DNA of 5,260 bases from Ignavibacteriales bacterium CG12_big_fil_rev_8_21_14_0_65_30_8 (GCA_002783525.1 PFGS01000116.1:1-5260); one strand, 5' to 3'. Shown: positions 1 to 5,164, numbered from the stretch's first letter. The notes: a model not told the origin generated them from the letters alone. Made by a program: numbers and translations.

Positions 1-1
1 A

Positions 2-127
2 ATTGACCACACCAAAATTGAATTTATAGATAAGAAAAAAATCCTAAAGAATTTTGAATTTGTTAATAATGGAAATGGAAAAATAAAACAAGATGCGATA
101 CAATTAGAATTTTGTAATTGTCCATAA
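2..127 (+). CDS. 3' end of an unrecognised gene (partial, 41 codons)
   Basis: One reading frame is open from base 2 to a TAA at 125-127; the start lies outside the window. The visible 41 residues are rich in Lys, Ile, Asn and Phe and end in EFCNCP, with two cysteines near the C-terminus. I do not recognise a family and see no motif or membrane segment. The base composition matches the AT-rich restriction-modification operon downstream. The stop codon lies 9 bp before the attC-like site at 137-284, which is the usual arrangement of a cassette gene and its recombination site, so this may be the gene of the preceding cassette. A chance open frame of this length in AT-rich DNA is less likely than a gene but cannot be excluded. 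Confidence 0.5.
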   Translation: MDHTKIEFIDKKKILKNFEFVNNGNGKIKQDAIQLEFCNCP

Positions 128-136
128 ATAAGAGAT

Positions 137-284
137 GCGTTATAACAAGTACCTAAAGCCGACAGCTGTTCCCCTGCCTCGACTTGACGTCGAGTCAAGG
201 CGGGCGTCTACGCTAAAGCCCTGCCAAAGGTAGGTAAATGCGGCGGTAAACTGGGGCAGCGGGTTATCGGTAACGTAGTTAGGC
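137..284 (+). repeat. attC-like inverted-repeat recombination site (site 1)
   Basis: The site opens with GCGTTATAAC (137-146) and closes with TAACGTAGTTAGGC (271-284). GTTAGGC (278-284) fits the attC R' consensus GTTRRRY exactly. The opening TTATAAC is complementary to it only at the inner TAAC/GTTA, so its fit to RYYYAAC is partial. Inside, GTACC (149-153) faces GGTAAC (269-274) and GCTG-TT-CCCC (165-174) faces GGGGCAGC (253-260), giving a long imperfect stem. The middle (about 176-201) can form small hairpins. The length from R'' to R' is 145 bp, at or slightly above the upper end for classical attC sites. The G+C-rich block stands out sharply from its AT-rich surroundings. It lies just after one gene and before the next, in the orientation expected of a cassette array. 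It could instead be another structured intergenic repeat. Confidence 0.5.
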
Positions 285-360
285 ATAAAGTAAATTTAAG
301 TAACAAATAATATTTAAAACTTTTTTTTGTAATTTAAGTTAATATAAAAAAGAGAATTCT

Positions 361-1068
361 ATGACAAATAAAGAAATTGAGTTTTGGGAAAATCATTACT
401 TAAATCAAATAGAATATGATCTAACTCAAGATCTAATAAAAATGTTAGAAGGTTTAAAATCAAAAGATAAAATAAAATCTGATTGGTTCGAAGTATTTAA
501 TAATTCAGAAAAGAAAAGGCAAAACTCTGATTTTGCACGTGGAGCAGAGAGAATTTATTATTGGTTATTTAACCAATTTGGTTCTCCAAACTCTGCCCCT
601 ATTGGTTCTGATATGTTTTTTGAATTATACAATGCTTTTATTCATATTGATATAAAAACTGCAAAACTTGACAATCATTCTGATTATAAAGGAAAAATAC
701 CGGTTGGTGAAAACCAAACCAGTTATAAACCTGATGATTGTGAATACACAGTTAATTTACCTACAAAGTATTCTTATAAAAATAAAATTTGTTTAACTTA
801 TTTTATAAATATTATTTATGATATTTCTGCTGATAATATAGAAATAAAAGCGATTATTCTTTTATCAGTTCCTAATGGGGATTTGAAAAATGTTTATAAG
901 GATAAGATTGTTGAAGCTGGAAAATCCGGATATTCAGGAAAAGGTTTTAGATATAAATTTAGTGATAATTCTATTTTTGAATTATTGAAAAATAAGCCCT
1001 CAAGAGTAAGAATTATATATGCAAGTGAAGATATTAAAGATGAAATTAACGATATTATCGATTTATAA
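361..1068 (+). CDS. Putative type II restriction endonuclease (PD-(D/E)XK-like)
   Basis: Predicted to cut double-stranded DNA at sites not protected by the adjacent methyltransferase; cytoplasmic. The protein has 235 residues, a normal size for a type II enzyme. The key stretch is APIGSDMFFE (79-88) followed by FIHIDIKT (93-100). D84 and D97-I-K99 fit the D...(D/E)-X-K metal-binding core, with E88 and E63 (in RGAER) as further acidic candidates. The middle (about 143-170) alternates hydrophobic strands, as expected for the central sheet. There is no signal peptide or membrane segment. The ATG at 361 is preceded by an A-rich stretch with only a weak AGAG. The stop codon touches the methyltransferase start codon, so the two are surely one operon. 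The family assignment rests on the motif pattern and the partner gene; the recognition sequence cannot be read from the sequence. Confidence 0.75.
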   Translation: MTNKEIEFWENHYLNQIEYDLTQDLIKMLEGLKSKDKIKSDWFEVFNNSEKKRQNSDFARGAERIYYWLFNQFGSPNSAPIGSDMFFELYNAFIHIDIKTAKLDNHSDYKGKIPVGENQTSYKPDDCEYTVNLPTKYSYKNKICLTYFINIIYDISADNIEIKAIILLSVPNGDLKNVYKDKIVEAGKSGYSGKGFRYKFSDNSIFELLKNKPSRVRIIYASEDIKDEINDIIDL

Positions 1069-2970
1069 ATGCATAAAATAATACAAGCTGACATATATTC
1101 TGCATTAAATAGTTTTGAAGATAATTCTATAGATGTTGTTGTTACTTCACCACCTTATTGGTCCCAAAGAAATTACGGTTTTGATGAGCAAATAGGAAAT
1201 GAAGAAACTTATATAGAATTTATTTCTAAACTTGTTTTCATTTTTGACATATTGAAAAAAAAGCTTTCTGAGAAAGGAGTTTTTTTTCTAAATATAGGTG
1301 ACAAATACCTAAATAAATATGGAAAAACTCCTCTTGGACTGATACCTTACAAATTAGCATTTTTTATGCAACAAAATGGTTGGGTGCTAAATGACACTAT
1401 TATTTGGCACAAACCCAATCATATGCCATCAAGTGTTAAAAACCGATTTGTTAATTCTTATGAACCAGTATTTGTATTTTCAAAAAACATTGAAAATTAT
1501 TTTACTGATTATGTTGCAAATAATTCTGATTATGAAAATATAATTGATATAAATTTACAACCAACTCCTTACAAACATGTAGCAGCTTATCCAGAAAAAT
1601 TAGTTACTAAATTATTAGACTTTACTAAAATCAATAAAGAATATACTGTATTAGATCCTTTTGCTGGAAGTGGAACAACATTAAAAGTTATTTTAGATAG
1701 AAATAATAATTTATATCAAAAATATAAAGCTAAAGGAATTCTTATTGAATACAATCCAGAATATATTGAGATTATCAAAAAACGCACACAATTACAAAAT
1801 GTGAAAATAGAAAAAATCAAATTCTGCGAATATGATTTTCCTCTTGTAACTGAAAAAATAGATTATAATTTTATACATGAATCTTCGAGTATAAATGACG
1901 TAAACATTTGTCAAAATTCAGATGAGTTTTATTCGATTTTGAGTGCTATACAAAAAGCTGAATTTATCCAAAAGTTTCCTCAGTCTGACATCCTATTTAT
2001 AGGTTTAAACCAATTTGATATTAAAGAAATATATAATATTTCATTAATTAAAAACTGGATCGTTAGAAATATGTTAGTTATAAGAGGTAAAAAATGGTAT
2101 CCGATTTTTATGCTCGTTCATGATAATAAAATGCAAAAATATAATTTTAATTATAAGTCTTTATTTTTAAATCATAAAATTGAGACTAAAACAACTTATT
2201 TTGACCATGATTTTATTGGTTATAAAGTTGTTAATAGTATTTTAAAAAAGAAGTTTTATGGGAAAATAGTTGAGATTTTAAACAAACATGAAAACGGTTT
2301 GCCCAAATATGTTAAGGTTTTATGGGAAAATGACATAGTTAGCAAAGAATTTATTATTCACGATGAAGATTATATCAATGATAACCTAAATTTTTATAGG
2401 CAAAATGGTTATGTCTCGGTAAAAGAAAAAAACGGTATTATCAAATTAAATAACATAATTGGTAATAAACTTGATTTGAATATTACTGGAGTCCAAGTTA
2501 ATTCAACATCAAAAAAATATAATGGTAAATTTAATGGAATAGAAAGAAAAAATTGGGGAGCGTCTCCAGGTGCAAGAAGTTCTGTTGAAGAAGAATATTT
2601 TTCTGTTCAAAGATTATATGATGTTGATCAAAATTTGATAGCAGATTATCTAAATTACTTAAGATTAAAAAAAGGATTAACAAAAATTGATTTTACAAAT
2701 TTATTCCCTACAAGTTATAAGCATACTGTGGGACATTGGTTGAGAAAAGATTTTGGTGGTTCTATTCCAGTTAAAGAAGATTGGGAAAAAATCGAGCTTC
2801 ATTTTAATATTGATCCAGAAATAAAAAACTACGCATGTAAAACTGCACTCAAATTGCAAACAGTTTCAAAAACAAAATATAAAATTCCTGATGATGTTGT
2901 TGATATTGATTTTGTAAATAAACTTCAAAAATTAAACACTACTGTAAAGTATTCAAAATCAAAAATTTAA
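1069..2970 (+). CDS. Site-specific DNA methyltransferase, beta class (probably N4-cytosine), with C-terminal HTH-like extension
   Basis: Transfers a methyl group from S-adenosylmethionine to a base in the nuclease's target, protecting host DNA. Motif IV TSPPYW (residues 26-31) precedes motif X-like KHVAAYPEKLV (169-179) and motif I DPFAGSGTT (196-204), which is the beta-class order. SPPY rather than DPPY points to N4-cytosine, although some N6-adenine enzymes also have it. NIGDKY (75-80) and the WHKPN region (113-117) are further family landmarks. The catalytic part ends near residue 245, whereas simple enzymes of this class have about 300 residues. Here nearly 390 more follow. Residues about 305-352 look like a weak echo of the catalytic half. 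Residues about 520-582 (ADYLNYLRLKKGLT, then GHWLRKDFGGSIP and DWEKI) resemble an HTH-type DNA-binding segment found at the end of some such methyltransferases. ATG 1069 directly follows the nuclease stop codon, implying translational coupling. No separate specificity or controller gene is present. Confidence 0.9.
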   Translation: MHKIIQADIYSALNSFEDNSIDVVVTSPPYWSQRNYGFDEQIGNEETYIEFISKLVFIFDILKKKLSEKGVFFLNIGDKYLNKYGKTPLGLIPYKLAFFMQQNGWVLNDTIIWHKPNHMPSSVKNRFVNSYEPVFVFSKNIENYFTDYVANNSDYENIIDINLQPTPYKHVAAYPEKLVTKLLDFTKINKEYTVLDPFAGSGTTLKVILDRNNNLYQKYKAKGILIEYNPEYIEIIKKRTQLQNVKIEKIKFCEYDFPLVTEKIDYNFIHESSSINDVNICQNSDEFYSILSAIQKAEFIQKFPQSDILFIGLNQFDIKEIYNISLIKNWIVRNMLVIRGKKWYPIFMLVHDNKMQKYNFNYKSLFLNHKIETKTTYFDHDFIGYKVVNSILKKKFYGKIVEILNKHENGLPKYVKVLWENDIVSKEFIIHDEDYINDNLNFYRQNGYVSVKEKNGIIKLNNIIGNKLDLNITGVQVNSTSKKYNGKFNGIERKNWGASPGARSSVEEEYFSVQRLYDVDQNLIADYLNYLRLKKGLTKIDFTNLFPTSYKHTVGHWLRKDFGGSIPVKEDWEKIELHFNIDPEIKNYACKTALKLQTVSKTKYKIPDDVVDIDFVNKLQKLNTTVKYSKSKI

Positions 2971-2993
2971 AATGCAACATAACCTCTTTAATA

Positions 2994-3044
2994 CGCCAAA
3001 GGCGCACAAGTAAGTAAAAAGTCTCCGCATAATAAAACTGCGGA
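2994..3044 (+). other. Two small hairpins downstream of the methyltransferase gene
   Basis: CGCC-AAA-GGCG (2994-3004) and TCCGCA (3024-3029) paired with TGCGGA (3039-3044) over a 9-base loop lie 24 and 54 bp after the methyltransferase stop codon. Neither is followed by a run of T, so they are poor intrinsic terminators, but they could slow RNA decay from the 3' end or belong to a degenerate recombination site. The rest of the gap up to 3117 is plain AT-rich DNA with no gene that I can support. Confidence 0.3.
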
Positions 3045-3117
3045 ATAAACAAGGGGATACAAGTATTTCTGAAAAAATGTATTTGTAAAAAAGTTCTTTG
3101 TAAGTAATTATTAATAA

Positions 3118-3206
3118 ACTTAACTCAGCGTTACTGGATATTTTCCCGAAGGGATGGCTTCGCCAAACACCTTGTCCCTCAACTGAAGGATAACACGCCG
3201 TTATGT
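3118..3206 (+). repeat. attC-like inverted-repeat recombination site (site 2)
   Basis: ACTTAAC (3118-3124) fits the R'' consensus RYYYAAC exactly. GTTATGT (3200-3206) fits R' GTTRRRY at six of seven positions. Inside them, GTTAC (3130-3134) can pair with G-A-TAAC (3189-3194) leaving one A unpaired, and the R and L stems are separated by five unpaired bases on each side (3125-3129 and 3195-3199). That is the R-spacer-L layout with an extrahelical base typical of attC. The interior carries small hairpins TGGC-TTC-GCCA (3155-3165) within AGGGA/TCCCT (3150-3154/3175-3179). The 89-bp length is normal for attC. Site and orientation match a cassette ending just after the methyltransferase gene. An alternative left arm is noted among the findings. 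Confidence 0.5.
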
Positions 3207-3257
3207 GCTTCGTGTAAAATTCTATATTATTGGCAAAAATTTTAGTAAAATGTGAAT

Positions 3258-3470
3258 ATGAATAATGTATCAGAAGATATAAATAGTAATACCCAAGTTA
3301 AAACCCGCCAACGCGTTACAGACCACGGAGAAGTATTTACTTCTGAACGTGAAGTAAATGCAATTCTGGATTTAAATAAAATGTACGTTTGCAAAACCGA
3401 AATGGCAGATAAAAAATACAGCATAAGTAAAGAAGACCAAAAATTAACCAAAGAGTTTTATAAAGAGTAG
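3258..3470 (+). CDS. Truncated remnant: N-terminus of an N6-adenine DNA methyltransferase joined to a 22-residue module
   Basis: Not expected to be an active enzyme. Near its start the protein reads NTQVKTRQRVTDHGEVFT, then REVNAILDL. This matches the opening of N6-adenine DNA methyltransferases of restriction systems (pattern RVxDHGEVFTxxxxVxxMLDL), which normally run several hundred residues more, through a FLEPACG-type SAM site and an NPPY catalytic motif. Here the similarity ends after ILDL, and about 30 residues later there is a TAG, so both motifs are missing. The last 22 residues, from an internal ATG at 3402, are a separate module repeated at 3650-3718. I prefer ATG 3258; an in-frame GTG at 3252 would add two residues. 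No ribosome-binding site is visible. It is the first recognisable piece to the right of attC-like site 2 and probably derives from the same lost system as the helicase fragment downstream. Confidence 0.6.
   Translation: MNNVSEDINSNTQVKTRQRVTDHGEVFTSEREVNAILDLNKMYVCKTEMADKKYSISKEDQKLTKEFYKE
3402..3470 (+). repeat. Duplicated 22-codon module, copy 1
   Basis: The 69 bases from ATG to TAG match 3650-3718 at 61 positions with no gap. The similarity starts at the ATG and stops at the TAG in both copies; the flanks are unrelated. Shared residues include SKEDQKLT and EFYKE. This copy is read through from the methyltransferase remnant in the same frame, whereas copy 2 stands alone. Confidence 0.85.
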
Positions 3471-3547
3471 TTTAATAGTTACCCATTTTTTAAAAGGTAT
3501 GTTGCATAAGTTGCATTATTGCCGGATAAAATAAGGGTTAAAAAGGA

Positions 3548-3590
3548 GGACTTTAGTCCCATCAAAAATTATATGATGGGGCTAAAGCCC
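3548..3590 (+). repeat. REP-like hairpin 1 (GGACTTTAGTCCCATCA / TGATGGGGCTAAAGCCC)
   Basis: Two 17-base arms (3548-3564 and 3574-3590) pair except for one A-C mismatch and one G-U wobble, around a 9-base AT loop. Each arm is itself nearly palindromic around CTTTAG/CTAAAG. Hairpins of this GGGCTAAAGCCC kind recur between genes in Bacteroidetes-related genomes and resemble repeats mobilised by REP-associated tyrosine transposases; that link is an inference, and no transposase is in this window. Confidence 0.7.
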
Positions 3591-3613
3591 AATTGTTTTT
3601 GGATTACAAACTT

Positions 3614-3631
3614 CCCGACCTAAAGGTCGGG
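3614..3631 (+). repeat. REP-like hairpin 2 (CCCGACC-TAAA-GGTCGGG)
   Basis: A perfect 7-bp stem with a TAAA loop lies 23 bp after hairpin 1. The paired arrangement suggests that the two form one composite repeat (a BIME-like unit). It is followed by GCAATTTTA, so it could also end transcription coming from the methyltransferase remnant, although the T run is short. Confidence 0.7.
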
Positions 3632-3649
3632 GCAATTTTATAATTTGTG

Positions 3650-3718
3650 ATGGCAGATAGAAAATACAGTTTAAGCAAAGAAGATCAAAAACTAACCGAA
3701 GAGTTTTATAAAGAATAG
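3650..3718 (+). CDS. Micro-ORF of 22 residues, copy 2 of a duplicated module
   Basis: The product is a short, highly charged peptide (Lys/Glu/Asp-rich) with no recognised family. An in-frame TAA at 3641-3643 means it cannot begin more than two codons before the ATG at 3650, so it is not a visible C-terminus of something longer. It differs from copy 1 at eight bases. Five are silent, and the other three change Lys to Arg, Ile to Leu and Lys to Glu. That bias suggests that the peptide sequence has been kept by selection. It ends 8 bp before the ATG of the RhuM-like fusion gene and could be translated with it. No clear Shine-Dalgarno is present. It may instead be the stranded end of a gene cut off by the REP-like insertion. 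Confidence 0.4.
   Translation: MADRKYSLSKEDQKLTEEFYKE
3650..3718 (+). repeat. Duplicated 22-codon module, copy 2
   Basis: Direct repeat of 3402-3470, offset by 248 bp, with 61 of 69 bases identical. The two REP-like hairpins lie between the copies. It is recorded separately from the micro-ORF because the repeat is certain whereas its translation is not. Confidence 0.85.
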
Positions 3719-3726
3719 GTTTTTTG

Positions 3727-4992
3727 ATGAGTAAGAAAAAAGCGAGCAAACTCATTTCCGTTAAAGAAGAGTTAACCGATTTTTTACTTTACACTGATCC
3801 AAACGGAAAAGTAAAAGTAGAAGTCATTCTTTTTAATGAAACTATCTGGTTAACCCAGCAGAGAATTGTGGATTTGTTCGGAGTTACAAAATCAACAATC
3901 AGCGAGCATTTAAATAATATTTTTGAAAGCGGTGAATTGGAAAAACAATCAACTGTTAGGAATTTCCGAACAGTTCGAATTGAAGGAGAACTAAAGGAAA
4001 AAAGCAATGTGCAAAATTTGCACATTAGTGGTTCAGACAAACCAGTAAAGTTTTATAACCTTGATGTCATTATTTCTGTCGGCTATAGAATAAATTCCCG
4101 CCGAGCTACTCTATTCCTCATTTGGGCAACGCAAAGATTAAAAGAATATATCATTAAGGGCTTTGTAGTTGATGACGATAGACTGAAAAACGGAAGATAT
4201 TTCGGGAAAGATTACTTTCAAGAGTTACTTGAAGTATCCGCAATCCGTAATGATGGAAGTGTATTTTCAGACCACGATGTTCACCGCTATTTAAGAAAAA
4301 AGAGAATAAAGAATCCGGAAGGTGAATGGTTCAAATGCTCACTTGATGAAGTTAAAGCTGCAATTCTTTCGATTAAGTTAGGTATGTCAGTTGAAGATAA
4401 CCGTTCGTTAAACTTTAAGATGCGTCCCGAAAAAGAAGAGGCGGTTAATAAAACTATTGCTTACTCCAAAAGCTTCAAAAAAGAAAACCCTAAAAAAACC
4501 CCGCACTTCCTTTGGAATGCAAAAATGCGTTTTGGTAAAACCTTTGCAACATATCAACTTGCTAAAAAGATGGGGTGGAAGAAACTTCTAGTTTTAACAT
4601 TTAAGCCCGCGGTACAAAGCGCTTGGGAAGTAGACCTTAAAAGTCATATAGATTTTAGTGGCTGGCAGTTTATTTCACGAAACGGTTTAAATTTTGATGA
4701 TGTGGATAAGGACAAGCCATTTGTTTGTTTTGGTTCTTTCCAAGATTATTTGGGCAAAAATGATGTTGGTGGTATAACTGAAAAGGGTATAGGTATAGGA
4801 ACATCATTAAAAAGTGTTCACCAAGCATACGGTTTACCAACTAAAACTGATATGAGTAAAACGGATAATAAATTATGGGAGATATATTGTATTGACAAAA
4901 AATGGTTCAGAGTCTTATATAAAGATAGTTTGATTAATCGTTTGACTTTTGGAAATTACAGACCTATTCCAGAAATTACTACTTGCAAATAA
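3727..4992 (+). CDS. Chimeric ORF: RhuM-family N-terminus, restriction-helicase fragment, unrelated C-terminal module
   Basis: Numbering is from ATG 3727; an in-frame TTG at 3724 is less likely. Residues about 15-169 match the Virulence_RhuM family, with IWLTQQRIVDLFGV and IFESGEL (HTH-like), then FYNLDVIISVGYR, RRATLFLIWAT and LKEYIIKGF. RhuM proteins usually go on to a conserved IRxSERxFYQKI region, but here the sequence switches near residue 170. Residues about 170-350 resemble the middle of restriction helicases: a DVHRYL and EGEWFKCSLDEVKAAI stretch that can follow a GIY-YIG nuclease domain, a Q-motif-like MRPE, Walker A AKMRFGKT (266-273) and motif Ia LTFKPAVQSAW. DEAH and motifs III-VI are absent, so ATPase activity is not expected. 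A second switch near 352 leads to GIGIGTSLKSVHQAYGLP and a Trp/Tyr-rich tail of unknown origin. RhuM function is poorly defined. An active product is doubtful, and gene decay or an assembly misjoin are both possible. Confidence 0.8.
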   Translation: MSKKKASKLISVKEELTDFLLYTDPNGKVKVEVILFNETIWLTQQRIVDLFGVTKSTISEHLNNIFESGELEKQSTVRNFRTVRIEGELKEKSNVQNLHISGSDKPVKFYNLDVIISVGYRINSRRATLFLIWATQRLKEYIIKGFVVDDDRLKNGRYFGKDYFQELLEVSAIRNDGSVFSDHDVHRYLRKKRIKNPEGEWFKCSLDEVKAAILSIKLGMSVEDNRSLNFKMRPEKEEAVNKTIAYSKSFKKENPKKTPHFLWNAKMRFGKTFATYQLAKKMGWKKLLVLTFKPAVQSAWEVDLKSHIDFSGWQFISRNGLNFDDVDKDKPFVCFGSFQDYLGKNDVGGITEKGIGIGTSLKSVHQAYGLPTKTDMSKTDNKLWEIYCIDKKWFRVLYKDSLINRLTFGNYRPIPEITTCK

Positions 4993-5011
4993 GGTATATA
5001 GAATATTTTAA

Positions 5012-5034
5012 ATGTCACGGTACGACCGTGACAT
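5012..5034 (+). repeat. Perfect 10-bp inverted repeat (ATGTCACGGT-ACG-ACCGTGACAT)
   Basis: A perfect stem with a three-base loop lies 19 bp after the stop codon of the fusion gene. There is no T run behind it (CCAACCAAAAATTG follows), so as an intrinsic terminator it is weak. Stability and symmetry suit a short dispersed hairpin repeat or a protein-binding palindrome. It is the only obvious transcription stop signal between the fusion gene and the riboswitch. Confidence 0.6.
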
Positions 5035-5100
5035 CCAACCAAAAATTGAAAAGATTAAAAACAATTATCTATTCTCATGATATATTTTGCAAATTGCTAT

Positions 5101-5128
5101 TAGCTAAAAGCCGATAGCTAACAGCCAA
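5101..5128 (+). repeat. 14-bp tandem repeat (TAGCTAAAAGCCGA, TAGCTAACAGCCAA)
   Basis: Two adjacent 14-base units differ at two positions. GCTAT just before (5096-5100) resembles part of a further degenerate unit. Short TAGCTAAnAGCC arrays are seen between genes in Bacteroidetes-like genomes; their function is unknown. Confidence 0.6.
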
Positions 5129-5156
5129 TTCAATTCACATTTATCTCCAAATTAAT

Positions 5157-5164
5157 TATATTTG
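5157..5164 (+). promoter_or_regulatory. Candidate Bacteroidetes-type promoter -7 element for the riboswitch RNA
   Basis: TATATTTG fits the Bacteroidetes -7 consensus TAnnTTTG exactly and lies 22 bp before the start of the TPP aptamer, a sensible place for the leader to begin. I see no good -33 TTTG box at the expected distance upstream, so the call rests on one element plus position. Confidence 0.4.

Noticed and set aside
296..360. Promoter for the restriction operon
   Set aside because: The region is AT-rich with a TTTG at 326-329, but no TAnnTTTG or well-spaced -35/-10 pair can be defended; transcription may also come from upstream cassettes.
894..1094. Reverse-strand 66-codon open frame
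   Set aside because: It lies antisense across the nuclease-methyltransferase junction, is low-complexity Ile/Ser/Leu and has no motif; it is a shadow of the coding strand.
3024..3044. Intrinsic terminator after the methyltransferase gene
   Set aside because: The 6-bp stem has a 9-base loop and no T run; it is kept only as a hairpin.
3242..3451. Reverse-strand 69-codon open frame
   Set aside because: It is antisense to the methyltransferase remnant, whose + strand translation has a recognisable motif.
2972..3507. ATGCAACAT (2972-2980) and its reverse complement ATGTTGCAT (3499-3507) as element ends
   Set aside because: Nine bases match by chance easily in this composition, and no transposase or target duplication lies between or beside them.
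3543..3549. Perfect Shine-Dalgarno-like AAGGAGG
   Set aside because: No start codon lies at a usable distance, and it merges into the REP-like hairpin arm, so it is probably coincidental.
3639..3644. TATAAT, a textbook -10 box, before the micro-ORF
   Set aside because: It is only 6 bp before the ATG at 3650, has no matching -35 box, and lies in AT-rich DNA; it could at most serve the gene at 3727.
3402..3718. CRISPR-like or tandem-repeat array formed by the duplicated module
   Set aside because: There are only two copies, both protein-coding in character, with an unrelated 179-bp gap that holds hairpins; no cas genes are present.
3789..4040. Reverse-strand 83-codon open frame
   Set aside because: It is antisense to the conserved RhuM segment and shows no family signal.
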